This document shows positions 1-7,627 of a DNA stretch of 36,111 nucleotides, piece by piece. The notes beneath the pieces were generated by a model. It did not search any database, had not been told where the DNA came from, and saw only the letters and a program-made list of their open reading frames with translations. Origin of the DNA: Pseudobdellovibrionaceae bacterium (GTDB taxonomy: Bacteria; Bdellovibrionota; UBA1018; UBA6935); assembly GCA_002722705.1 (NCBI GenBank), contig PBMP01000076.1:1-36111 (forward strand), written 5' to 3'. A program made the position numbers and the translations under genes. Within the stretch, counting starts at the first letter, position 1. Every line of letters starts with the position of its first letter.

Positions 1-413
1 AAATGGTTTCTTTAAGAGGAGTGGTCATGGTCTCTACCCCACAAGAGGTAGCTCTTGCAGATGTGAGACGGGCATTTGCGATGTGGGATCAAGTGAGAGT
101 TCCTGTTTTAGGCGTTGTTGAGAATATGAGTTATTTTTTAAATGAAAGTGGCGAGAAGCTTAGGCTTTTTGGAGAAGGGGGAGGCAAGAGGCTTTCTGAG
201 AAATATCATGTTCCAGTCTTAGGAGAAATTCCTTTAGAGCCTCGACTGAGAGAATCAGGTGATTTGGGGAGGCCTTTGTATACTCAGGGAGAGAGCGTAT
301 CTGTAAATAGTCTTTTTAATAGTGTCGCTACCGAACTTTTTAAACAAATTGAAAAATCAATAAAAGAAGGTGTGAGTCCTTCGCAGGTCGTACAGATAGG
401 TGACTTTAGTTAA
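1..413 (+). CDS. mrp: Mrp/ApbC-family P-loop ATPase, 3' fragment
   Basis: This is the C-terminal ~136 residues of a Mrp/NBP35-type iron-sulfur cluster carrier ATPase; the 5' part, including the Walker A motif, lies upstream of the window. The reading frame is open from base 3. Family-typical segments are STPQEVALADVRRAF, VPVLGVVENMSYF, a FGEGGGKRLSEKYHVPVLGE block and an IPLEPRLRESGDLGRP block. Known members carry Fe-S clusters in the cytoplasm to apo-proteins. Most Mrp proteins have a CxxC shortly after the ENMS motif that bridges a cluster at the dimer interface; here that stretch reads YFLNESGEKLRLFGEGGG, and the whole fragment has no cysteine. The ATPase fold is secure, the cluster-carrier role less so. 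The stop codon overlaps the convergent OmpA-family gene by 4 bases. Confidence 0.85.
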   Translation, partial: MVSLRGVVMVSTPQEVALADVRRAFAMWDQVRVPVLGVVENMSYFLNESGEKLRLFGEGGGKRLSEKYHVPVLGEIPLEPRLRESGDLGRPLYTQGESVSVNSLFNSVATELFKQIEKSIKEGVSPSQVVQIGDFS

Positions 414-1696
414 TCAATTACGATAAATTCAACTCTACGATTGAGTCCTCTTTGGTCTTTAGCGCTTCCCCACGGATATTTTGGACGAGATTCCCCATAT
501 CCTTCTGATTGAAGTCTTGACTCTTCAATTCCATAATAGATCAAATGACGACGAACAGTGGCGGCTCGTTGTTTTGAGAGAACAAGGTTATAAGCATCTT
601 TTCCGGCAGAGTCAGTATGTCCTTCAATAATAATTTTTTTAAAGTGAGCATCGTTCTTTTTTAAAAAACCCGCAAGCTGTCTAACAATAGATCGTCCACT
701 TGGTGTTAAAGCAGGGGAATCAAACTCGAAATGAATCGATTTTGGGATCACAATTCTTTTGTTTTTGAAAACAAATTTGGTTTTTTGGACTGGCGGTGCA
801 AGGGCTTCTGTTTTTATTTCTTCTCCCTCATGGGGATCAAACGGAGTCCACTCTAAACCAACGAAGAACCCATAGTTTCCGCTTGCATCTTCTTGAAAGC
901 TTCCAATCGTAGCTCCAGTAGAAAGATAAAAAGATTTTCCGATTTGACTGACTCCTCCAAGATAAAATTCAGAAGGACTTTGAGAAAAATCAAATGGAAC
1001 TCGAATCGCAGTTTGGTATTCAATATTTAGGTTTAGCCAATCTACAATAGGAAGGGATCCAGCCGCTTTGGCAATGATTCGATTTCGGTAGTCGATTGTA
1101 CTGTAAGTTGCGTTTTGAGCATTTCGATATCCGATATTAAATGCGAGCTTAAAAGGTTCAAAATCATTTTCGATCGCAAAGTGAATTCCAGGTTGAAAGG
1201 ATCCGTCTGAAACAAAGTTTCTTGTACTACCGGTAGGAACTGTAAATTCTGGAATAATTGCCATTCCAAATCTTCGGTTTTTAGGGAGAAGGTAAAATTT
1301 CCCTCTTACTGTAATATCTCCTAAAGATGTATTTGTTGTACCGCTAGGAAATCGGGTGAAGTGAAATGGAACCATTGCGTGAATGGAGAACGAGTTTCCG
1401 ATCATAAACCCCATACCGAGTTCTGTGGTTTGAATGTGATCGATTAAAACATCAAGAATTTGATTGTTGTCGGTTTGGACGACAGTCAATGGATTGTTAA
1501 TGAAGTCGTAGTGAAGCCCTAAGTAAAGTCTTCGGTCTGGAGAACCTAGCTTTGATGAGCCTCCGAAGCTTGAAAGAAGTGCATTTTCTGTAGTGAAATA
1601 TTGAATGTTTCCAGCTGCTTTAAAGTTTTGTGTATTGATTCCCGCAGCAGTGGCTGTCGCAAGCCATCCCATAATTCCAATCCAGAGAATTTTCAT
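410..1696 (-). CDS. OmpA-family outer-membrane protein (beta-barrel plus peptidoglycan-binding domain)
   Basis: A 428-residue exported protein with a Sec signal peptide (residues 1-18, ending ATAAG). Residues ~25-290 alternate polar and hydrophobic stretches with many aromatics, as expected for a transmembrane beta-barrel. A short Pro/Glu/Lys linker follows. Residues ~315-428 form an OmpA C-terminal domain: IHFEFDSPALTPSGR, then IIIEGHTDSAGKDAYNLVLS, SEGYGESRPKYP and a final NRRVEFIV. The HTDSxG and NRRV motifs carry the Asp and Arg that bind diaminopimelate in peptidoglycan. It probably ties the outer membrane to the cell wall; a transport role for the barrel cannot be judged. An AGGAAG Shine-Dalgarno lies 4 bases before the ATG, which is rather close. 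The gene is single and converges on mrp with a 4-base overlap. Confidence 0.85.
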   Translation of the reverse strand: MKILWIGIMGWLATATAAGINTQNFKAAGNIQYFTTENALLSSFGGSSKLGSPDRRLYLGLHYDFINNPLTVVQTDNNQILDVLIDHIQTTELGMGFMIGNSFSIHAMVPFHFTRFPSGTTNTSLGDITVRGKFYLLPKNRRFGMAIIPEFTVPTGSTRNFVSDGSFQPGIHFAIENDFEPFKLAFNIGYRNAQNATYSTIDYRNRIIAKAAGSLPIVDWLNLNIEYQTAIRVPFDFSQSPSEFYLGGVSQIGKSFYLSTGATIGSFQEDASGNYGFFVGLEWTPFDPHEGEEIKTEALAPPVQKTKFVFKNKRIVIPKSIHFEFDSPALTPSGRSIVRQLAGFLKKNDAHFKKIIIEGHTDSAGKDAYNLVLSKQRAATVRRHLIYYGIEESRLQSEGYGESRPKYPWGSAKDQRGLNRRVEFIVID

Positions 1697-1781
1697 GACG
1701 CTTCCTTTCTAGAAACCTTTCATTGCCACTTTAGTCTAGCAAAAGTCAACAAGGATGGAAGCGAAAGTTTGTCATGAAGTG

Positions 1782-1847
1782 ACTTATCTCATTTTCCCTG
1801 ATATCAATAATTGAAGGAGATAAGTTTTTCGAAAGCTTCACGAAAAA
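1782..1847. repeat. Two adjacent inverted repeats between two minus-strand genes
   Basis: ACTTATCTC (1782-1790) is perfectly inverted as GAGATAAGT (1817-1825) across a 26-base loop. TTTTTCG (1825-1831) is then inverted as CGAAAAA (1841-1847) around an AAGCTT centre. They lie just 3' of the 1860-2918 gene and upstream of the OmpA-family gene. Neither is GC-rich or followed by a clear U-tract in the direction of transcription, so a terminator is doubtful; a regulatory dyad for the porin gene is possible but unproven. Confidence 0.35.
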
Positions 1848-1859
1848 AAATATAAATGG

Positions 1860-2918
1860 TTATCTTATTCCATTCACCGGAACGGGCCCCATTACTCCTT
1901 GAGTCTGCTCAATCAGTGTTTTTTTGATTTTCTTCTCTTTCTTTTTTGGAAATTGAGGTTTTTTTGAATGGCTTCTGAGCACTAAAAGGAGTTCAACTGG
2001 CTTCCCTGATTCTTTGATCATGATTGAATCAAAGGCTACCCATTCTTTCAGATAGTCTTTTCCAAACTCATGGATTTTCTCAAAAAACGGAAGTTTGACT
2101 TGGAAATCAAAAAAACTTTCTTCCCAACTGATATCTTCCATCTCATCAACTGAATTTATTTCAGATATTTTTTTTCGTGAAGCTCTAGAAAAAGAAAAGG
2201 AATGAGATAAATATTTCCAACCTTCCTGTTTTTTTAGAGTCTCAAAGGACTGACGTAAATTCTGAGTAATATGATTGTCTTGAAAGTGCATTAAAGAATA
2301 GCCTTCAGGGGAGGTTGATACAAGTTGGACATAAGATATCAAGAGAGTCAAAATCCCGAAAAAGACCGTTTCGTTCGTTCGTAACTGATGAAGGCTCGTA
2401 AAAAGAAGAAGTGATCTCATACCTGAAAACAAAAGGGCGTAGAAAAGGTTATGGGTGGTGAAAAAGCGGCGTCTATTTTTTTTTCTTTTTATCATTTCTC
2501 CAAACTCATTTTGAAATGCTTCGATCTGAGCAATAAAATTCTCAATTTCTTGGTCCCCAACGAGTCTCAATGCTTGGACTTTAAAGTCAGGTGTTTCTTC
2601 TGTTGTAGCCATTGCATAGTGGCTTTCAATTCCTGCAAGTTGCGAAGCGATCCTTTTTTTATCGTTTTTAGATGCAGTTTCTGAACTCAGAACCAAAGTA
2701 TGAGCTTTAGGTGTGGCATCTGCTCCCTGAAACTGTTGAGTCCTGAGAATTGAAAGTTCACTGATGGTTCCATGTGTTTTTTCTCTAGAAATCCACCCGA
2801 CTTTATCGAAAGTTCTAAAAATAGCCTGGCATGCATTATGGTGCATGATCTTTGTTGCATGACCTGCTTGGGTTAAAAATAGGATTGATAAAAAAACTAA
2901 TGTTTTCATATGGCGCAT
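1860..2918 (-). CDS. Exported/membrane protein of unknown function
   Basis: A 352-residue protein that I do not recognise. It starts with a signal peptide or membrane anchor (residues 1-22, ending QAGHA; either Met1 or Met4 could be the start, neither with a strong Shine-Dalgarno). A ~130-residue polar region follows, then a basic stretch RKKNRRR (145-151), a hairpin of two hydrophobic segments (about 157-175 and 183-201) and a ~150-residue charged tail ending in a Lys-rich patch. The architecture suggests an inner-membrane protein with two soluble domains. It resembles in layout, but not evidently in sequence, the minus-strand protein at 15014-15826. It is the first minus-strand gene left of hipBA and is divergent from it across a 143-base gap. 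Confidence 0.6.
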   Translation of the reverse strand: MRHMKTLVFLSILFLTQAGHATKIMHHNACQAIFRTFDKVGWISREKTHGTISELSILRTQQFQGADATPKAHTLVLSSETASKNDKKRIASQLAGIESHYAMATTEETPDFKVQALRLVGDQEIENFIAQIEAFQNEFGEMIKRKKNRRRFFTTHNLFYALLFSGMRSLLLFTSLHQLRTNETVFFGILTLLISYVQLVSTSPEGYSLMHFQDNHITQNLRQSFETLKKQEGWKYLSHSFSFSRASRKKISEINSVDEMEDISWEESFFDFQVKLPFFEKIHEFGKDYLKEWVAFDSIMIKESGKPVELLLVLRSHSKKPQFPKKKEKKIKKTLIEQTQGVMGPVPVNGIR

Positions 2919-2982
2919 AATGTCATTTACGAGCTTTATAGTAAGCTAAAAAGATCCATTATTTGAAAGCTAAATATCTATT

Positions 2983-3049
2983 AAAGCATATATAATTGAC
3001 TTTATATGCTTTGGTATATAACATAGTATTTATATGCTAAGCTATATAA
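2983..3049. promoter_or_regulatory. Putative HipB operator: two inverted repeats
   Basis: The first repeat is perfect: AAAGCATATA (2983-2992) and TATATGCTTT (3003-3012) with a 10-base spacer. The second is TTATATGCT (3030-3038) against AGCTATATAA (3040-3049), symmetric except for one extra base. The ten-base word TTTATATGCT occurs identically at 3001-3010 and 3029-3038, 28 bases apart, so protein dimers could sit on nearly the same helix face. The position directly upstream of hipB and over its promoter is where HipB operators lie in characterised systems; the sequence differs from the E. coli TATCC-N8-GGATA operator. Confidence 0.55.
2996..3024 (+). promoter_or_regulatory. Putative sigma70-type promoter of hipBA
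   Basis: A -35-like TTGACT (2996-3001) is followed after 17 bases by a -10-like TAACAT (3019-3024). The -35 box lies inside the first inverted repeat (2983-3012), so a repressor bound there would block RNA polymerase. This fits the autorepression known for HipB antitoxins. The -10 is a weak match (4 of 6). Confidence 0.45.
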
Positions 3050-3061
3050 ATAGGAGAGTGT

Positions 3062-3355
3062 ATGTTAAATACTCAACAAAAAGAGACAAAAATATCCCCG
3101 GTTGTTGTTAGATCCTATCACCATCTTGGTGGCACAATTAGAAGAATAAGAAAACTGAAAGGAATTTCGCAGGGGCAACTAGCGAAAAAGGCTGGCTTAA
3201 CTCAAGCAACGATCTCGAACCTCGAGAGAGCAAAGAGTTCTGCCGAAATTGAAACACTGATATTAATATTTGCGGCCTTAAGCCTAGATATGGTCATCGC
3301 TCCTCGACCGAAATCAAAGTCCGATAATCAGAAATCATTAGAAGGACTTTTCTAA
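3062..3355 (+). CDS. hipB: HipB-type antitoxin, XRE-family helix-turn-helix repressor
   Basis: A 97-residue DNA-binding protein with one Cro/C1-type helix-turn-helix (about residues 25-78). The recognition-helix region includes ISQGQLAKKAGLTQATISNL. The length and position immediately before hipA identify it as the antitoxin, which in known systems binds and neutralises HipA and represses the operon. The start is supported by AGGAG 5-6 bases upstream of the ATG. The stop codon directly abuts the hipA ATG (TAAATG), so the two are translationally coupled. The N-terminal ~20 residues and the Lys/Ser-rich C-terminal ~17 residues lie outside the HTH and may contact HipA. Confidence 0.88.
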   Translation: MLNTQQKETKISPVVVRSYHHLGGTIRRIRKLKGISQGQLAKKAGLTQATISNLERAKSSAEIETLILIFAALSLDMVIAPRPKSKSDNQKSLEGLF

Positions 3356-4666
3356 ATGGCTCGAAGAAAGTCACTACAAACGTTGAACATATTCTTAAAT
3401 GCCCTACCCCTAGGGAGCTTGAGTTACGAAAAAAGAAATAATCTAATTTTTACTTACAATGCCGAATGGCTAAATAGGCAAAACTCATTCCCAATATCTC
3501 GAAGCCTCCCTCTTCGAGAGGAGGTATATGAAGGGCGGCGGGTATATGCTTACTTTGACAATCTCCTACCCGATGGCATTTCAATAAGACAACGAATCGC
3601 AGCACAGATGCACGCAAAGAGCGATCAAGCATTCGACTTATTAGAAGTTGTTGGGCGGGATTGCGTGGGAGCACTACAGTTTGTAAAAACTACGGATGAA
3701 GAACCTAGCTTAGAAGCTCCCACGGGAACACCGTTAACAGAAAAAGAAATTGCATCAAAATTGAGAAAATTACGTACAATTCCTCTGGGCGCTTCTGATG
3801 AAGAAGACTTTCGGCTGTCAATTGCAGGGGCGCAAGAAAAAACCGCATTCTTACTTCTAAATGGTAAATGGCATACTCCTTTGGGAGCTTCTCCAACCAC
3901 ACATATATTTAAGCCACAAATTGGAGAAATTCGTCCAGGTCTAGGTTTTGCTGACTCTGTCGAAAATGAGTGGCTTTGTGCAAAGATCGTAAAGGCTTTT
4001 GGAGTACCTGTTGCTGAGTGTGAAATAGAATTCTTTGAAGACATCAAAGTTTTGGTTGTCGAACGGTTTGATCGAGCATGGGTAGGTAATAAATTGATAC
4101 GACTTCCTCAAGAAGATATTTGCCAAGCATTAAGTATTCCAAATTTTAAGAAATATGAAAACGAGGGTGGTCCAGGAATTGTTCAAATCATGGATCTGAT
4201 GAACGAATCAATAAATCGAGACGAAGACAGATACAATTTTATGAAAACTCAAATCATCTTTCTTTTACTCGGGGCTATCGACGGACACGCTAAAAACTTC
4301 AGTCTTAGTTGGAGACCGACAGGATTTGAAATGACTCCTCTTTATGACATCCTTTCAGCTCAGCCTCTTTTAGATAAAGGTGTCTTTCAATTACAAAAAT
4401 TGAAAATGCCTATGGCATACGGGAATAGTAGAAAATATCGATTGAATGAAATTTATAGAAGAAATGTATTAGAAACGGCAAAACTTTGTAGATTCGATCA
4501 AGATAGAATGGAAGAAATAATTGATCAGACAATCAATGAAATACCAGAAGTTATAGAAAGAGTTCAAACATCTCTTCCGCAATCATTCCCAAAAGAAATC
4601 GCTGAATCAATATTAACGGGAATGACAAAACGACAAAATCAATTTATCAAATCCAGTTCCGAGTAA
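3356..4666 (+). CDS. hipA: HipA-type serine/threonine kinase toxin
   Basis: At 436 residues this is close to the E. coli HipA length (440). The family kinase phosphorylates glutamyl-tRNA synthetase, causing growth arrest and persistence; the substrate here is assumed from the family. Visible landmarks are the N-terminal subdomain containing SFPISRSLPLREE and FDNLLPDG, the autophosphorylation loop LSIAGAQEKTAF with Ser155 (equivalent to Ser150), the catalytic motif AIDGHAKNFSL with Asp309, and the metal-binding LYDILS with Asp331. All expected catalytic residues are present, so the toxin looks intact. Start and stop are adjacent to hipB with no gap. No transfer signature such as a flanking IS is seen here, though hipBA modules are commonly mobile. 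Confidence 0.92.
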   Translation: MARRKSLQTLNIFLNALPLGSLSYEKRNNLIFTYNAEWLNRQNSFPISRSLPLREEVYEGRRVYAYFDNLLPDGISIRQRIAAQMHAKSDQAFDLLEVVGRDCVGALQFVKTTDEEPSLEAPTGTPLTEKEIASKLRKLRTIPLGASDEEDFRLSIAGAQEKTAFLLLNGKWHTPLGASPTTHIFKPQIGEIRPGLGFADSVENEWLCAKIVKAFGVPVAECEIEFFEDIKVLVVERFDRAWVGNKLIRLPQEDICQALSIPNFKKYENEGGPGIVQIMDLMNESINRDEDRYNFMKTQIIFLLLGAIDGHAKNFSLSWRPTGFEMTPLYDILSAQPLLDKGVFQLQKLKMPMAYGNSRKYRLNEIYRRNVLETAKLCRFDQDRMEEIIDQTINEIPEVIERVQTSLPQSFPKEIAESILTGMTKRQNQFIKSSSE

Positions 4667-4833
4667 ACCTAACGAACTGTCAAAAGTTCCTTTGAGTTCA
4701 AAAGAATCTGTCATGTGTCTGATTTGATCCCCTTTGTTTTTTATGAATAGTTCTATTTAAATATTTGTAATTATTAAGTTATTTTTTTAATCTTAAAAAA
4801 ATCAGTGGTATGGTTAGTGCATTTTTATTTCGT

Positions 4834-5670
4834 ATGAAAAATTTAATGCTACGGAAAAATGAGCTAGTTTTGGTCGCTTTTATGATTTTAGCTGGGTGTA
4901 ATAATCATTCAATTGAAGTTGATAGTCTTGATGCAAATTTAGAAACTCAAAAAACCGAAACAAGTGGGGGAGAAGAGCCTGTGATTACCGAAGGTAGTCT
5001 TCCAGAGTTTGTTTCCCCTGAGATTCCCTCAGGCGACTGCTTATTGCCGGAGTATCAGTCTCTTTGTAACGAAAGTTTATATGAAAGAATTCGAATGTTT
5101 TTGGCAAGAGTAGAAATTAAAGGTGAACAAAGGGTTTTTCATAATGGGATTGTTCAAGATCACGGATATTCAGATGTGATTTATGACTATACACTTGAAG
5201 AAAATACAAAAGATGTTTATCCGCAAATTTCAGTGGATATCAACCTTCTTGAAGTAAAAAATAAAGCATATATTAGAGGAGCTCTTCTCAGTGTTTTTGA
5301 TACCTCTGGAGAAGTGATTCCTGTCAAAGATATCGTTTGTTCGTTTTCAGGTGTGAGTGATATTTCTTCAGATTCTCTTTTTCAAGAAGACTGTTTGAAT
5401 AGTCCATTGCATTTTGAAGTGACCAATGTTTCTTTTTCTCAGCTTTATCAAAAGAATTTTGAATTGACTGTTTTTTTTCAAGAAGATGAATTAATTCGAG
5501 CTAAAAAAATGAAATTTAAAATTGGTTCAAGTCGACCGGAAGTTCTGGATTCTGCTCACCTTTGGACCGCAGAAGCCTTTGTTTCTGAGTACCATTCTAG
5601 TCACCCTATTAATTTTTTAGAGAACTGGGTGTGGTGGGTGATCAGTACGAAGTTTAAATGGGATATGTAG
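4834..5670 (+). CDS. Lipoprotein of unknown function
   Basis: A protein of about 280 residues with a clear type II signal: a hydrophobic segment ending in the lipobox LAGC, so the mature lipoprotein begins CNNHS. Several in-frame ATGs exist (4810, 4834, 4846); none has a good Shine-Dalgarno, and 4834 or 4846 gives the most normal signal-peptide length. The mature part is acidic, Ser/Glu-rich near the N-terminus (a probable flexible linker), then a soluble domain with four or five cysteines that could form disulfides in the periplasm. No family is recognised. It is a single gene between hipBA and the GcvH-like gene. Confidence 0.65.
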   Translation: MKNLMLRKNELVLVAFMILAGCNNHSIEVDSLDANLETQKTETSGGEEPVITEGSLPEFVSPEIPSGDCLLPEYQSLCNESLYERIRMFLARVEIKGEQRVFHNGIVQDHGYSDVIYDYTLEENTKDVYPQISVDINLLEVKNKAYIRGALLSVFDTSGEVIPVKDIVCSFSGVSDISSDSLFQEDCLNSPLHFEVTNVSFSQLYQKNFELTVFFQEDELIRAKKMKFKIGSSRPEVLDSAHLWTAEAFVSEYHSSHPINFLENWVWWVISTKFKWDM

Positions 5671-5757
5671 GAAAAAAATTCCTATTCTTCGTCATATTTC
5701 GCTCATTGTTGAAAATCAAATTTCATTCCAAAATGGAAAGAGAAAAGGGGAAATCTT

Positions 5758-6132
5758 ATGATTGACGTAGGAGAATTCGGTGAAGGATTGTATTGGTTCT
5801 TTAAAAAAGAAAGCTCTGTCGTCTTAGGGCTGACTCACAAAGCTCTTCAGGAGTTGGGTGAGGTGATTTCCGTTGATTACGTTTGCGGAGAAGGGCTTGC
5901 GGTTCCTGACGAAGTTATTTTTCGGGTTGAAGGTGTGAGCGGAGAAATTGAGTTTTCTACCCCTTTTGATTGTGATGTTTTTGAAGTAAACCAAGAACTC
6001 AGAGTCGATCCAGAAGTTCTTTCAGAAGATCCTCTTGAGTCAGGATGGTTGGTAAAGTTTAATGTCAAAAGTGAAGAAGCCTTCGAAGCATTCATTGAAG
6101 AACAAGCACAAGAACAACAAAAAATCGGATGA
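5758..6132 (+). CDS. GcvH-like lipoyl-domain protein lacking the lipoyl lysine
   Basis: A 124-residue protein with the glycine-cleavage H-protein fold. Matches to the family run along its length: GLTHKALQELGEVISVD corresponds to the GITDFAQ..LGDIVFVELP region, and VDPEVLSEDPLESGWLVKF to the NxxPELVNxDPYGxGWL region. Known H proteins carry lipoate on the Lys of an ESVKA motif. Here the aligned segment is VEGVSGEIEFSTP, putting Ser61 where the lysine should be, so it cannot be lipoylated at the usual site. No gcvT or gcvP is nearby. A GGGGA Shine-Dalgarno precedes the ATG. Its 3' end overlaps the following kinase gene by 71 bases, suggesting co-translation and a shared job, perhaps as a regulatory or protein-binding module. 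The fold is likely; the function is unknown. Confidence 0.7.
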   Translation: MIDVGEFGEGLYWFFKKESSVVLGLTHKALQELGEVISVDYVCGEGLAVPDEVIFRVEGVSGEIEFSTPFDCDVFEVNQELRVDPEVLSEDPLESGWLVKFNVKSEEAFEAFIEEQAQEQQKIG

Positions 6133-7408
6133 ATTCGATCTAGGGTCAGGATTTTCAACAGAGGACTGGAAATCCATTGCTTCTGAAGTTCGTCTTGAGT
6201 CTGTTTTAGATGAAGATCAGCTTGAGCTAGTAAAGCGCGACATTCATGGGTTTTCAGAAGAAAGTCTAAGTCTTCTTCGGCTTTTCCAATCTAATCTTAT
6301 TTCACTTATTTCTCATGAACTTAGAACTCCTTTGATGGGAGTGATGAATGCTCTTGAACTTTTAACTTCACAAGAAGGGATATCTGGAGATCTTTCTTCT
6401 GAAGAAATTTTTGAGATTCTTCTAAAAAACTCAAGAGCACTGAATGACTCTTTGACTTCAATTATTGAGTTAGCTTCGATTGAAACAGGTACTTTTCATG
6501 CTGCTATTCGAGAAGTTGATTTAGTTCGCTTGATGACGAATGTTGTAGAAAACGAGACGGCAAAGTTTGAGTCAGAATCTTTTTCAATTCATTTAAGTTT
6601 TTTAAAAAAAGAATCTGCTGGAACCATAAATGTTTTAATTGATCCAAAAAAAATGATTCGAGCAATTGAGTTACTTTTTCAATTTGTTCGTGTAAGAATG
6701 AAACCGGGCACTTCACTTAGAGTTCAGGTTTCGCAAACTGAAATTTATTTTCAATTCACTTTGAATAGTGAGCCTCTTGATTCCGGAGAAACTTTAGAAG
6801 AAGAGTGGGATCGACTCTGGGATGATTCTCTTCCTCAAGCAGGAGAAAGTCTATCTCCGCTTTCTAGTTTTGCAGGAATGATTCAGTCCGAGAGTGATTT
6901 TTTAAGTCGATCCAGAGAAGGTCTGGGGACTGAGTGGACTTTGGTTCACGAGATTCTTAGAATTCATGAAGGAAGTTTTGCTTCAATTCGTAAAGAAAAT
7001 AACGTGGTGCTGACTTTTCATTTGCCTGCTTTGAATGATGAGAAAAGTTTGATTCGTGTTTTACGCTCACGAATTGAAAAAGCCTCATTTGGTTTAGATT
7101 CTCTTGCTTTGGTTATCTTAGAAGCTCCAAATGGATTCGATTTTTCGAAGTTTTTAATTGATATTGAAAATGCACTTTTTAGATCTACCGATTCTGTTTA
7201 TCCATTAACTGAGTCTAAAAAAGCTGCGCTCATTTTAGATGATTGTCGACCTCAGGATATCCCTGGTTTGGTTGCTCGTCTGATGACTCCTTTTGGGGTT
7301 CAAATAAAATTCGGAACCGCTCACTGTCCTATGGAAGTTCGAGATGCGGATCAAATGCTCCACTTGGCTTTGAGTCGATTAAAGAAAAGTGACTCATCCG
7401 ATCCGTGA
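6062..7408 (+). CDS. Degenerate sensor histidine kinase with a GGDEF-like C-terminal domain
   Basis: A 448-residue protein without membrane segments or signal peptide. After a Lys/Ser-rich N-terminus, residues ~75-145 form a HisKA dimerisation domain with the H-box SLISHELRTPLMG (His85). The ATP-binding domain (~175-325) is eroded: the N-box region reads DPKKMIRAIELLFQFV, with Gln where the Mg-binding Asn should be, and no G1 DxGxG motif is visible. A G2-like GLGTEWTLVHEILRIHEG remains. Residues ~340-445 resemble the second half of a GGDEF domain (DSVYPL...LILDDC...GLVARL...FGTAHCP...ADQMLHLALSRLKKS), with the signature GGDEF replaced by LTESK. It may be a phosphatase, scaffold or phospho-acceptor rather than a kinase. 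The start at 6062 has no strong Shine-Dalgarno; TTG at 6095 is an alternative. Confidence 0.72.
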   Translation: MSKVKKPSKHSLKNKHKNNKKSDEFDLGSGFSTEDWKSIASEVRLESVLDEDQLELVKRDIHGFSEESLSLLRLFQSNLISLISHELRTPLMGVMNALELLTSQEGISGDLSSEEIFEILLKNSRALNDSLTSIIELASIETGTFHAAIREVDLVRLMTNVVENETAKFESESFSIHLSFLKKESAGTINVLIDPKKMIRAIELLFQFVRVRMKPGTSLRVQVSQTEIYFQFTLNSEPLDSGETLEEEWDRLWDDSLPQAGESLSPLSSFAGMIQSESDFLSRSREGLGTEWTLVHEILRIHEGSFASIRKENNVVLTFHLPALNDEKSLIRVLRSRIEKASFGLDSLALVILEAPNGFDFSKFLIDIENALFRSTDSVYPLTESKKAALILDDCRPQDIPGLVARLMTPFGVQIKFGTAHCPMEVRDADQMLHLALSRLKKSDSSDP

Positions 7409-7559
7409 ATAGAATTTTAAATTCTGAGTCAAAACGAAGAAAACAAAATCGATTTAAACTTCCTCCTTGAGGTTGAAACGTAGATTGTAACTATTTGATT
7501 TCATTAAGTAAAGTAATAGTGGTTTCATCGGTTTTGGGCTATTCGTTCCCTGGGTGTTG

Positions 7560-7568
7560 TGTTATAAA
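7560..7568 (+). promoter_or_regulatory. Putative extended -10 promoter for the miaB operon
   Basis: TGT followed by TATAAA (7563-7568) gives an extended -10 element 60 bases before the miaB ATG, leaving a leader of about 50 bases. No good -35 is seen at 16-18 bases upstream, which is tolerated by extended -10 promoters. It lies in the largest plus-strand gap of this area (7409-7627), where a promoter for the long operon is expected. Confidence 0.35.
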
Positions 7569-7627
7569 TCTTGATCATCCTTCTAGGAAGATAAATCAAA
7601 GCACTTGTTTTTAAAGGAAGATCAATT

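Noticed and set aside
3450..4126. Several minus-strand open frames inside hipA
   Set aside because: The hipA frame contains all catalytic motifs across this stretch; the antisense frames show no family likeness.
4667..4809. Possible hairpin terminator after hipA (GAACT…AGTTC)
   Set aside because: The stem is only 5 bases and AT-rich, and no U-tract follows it.
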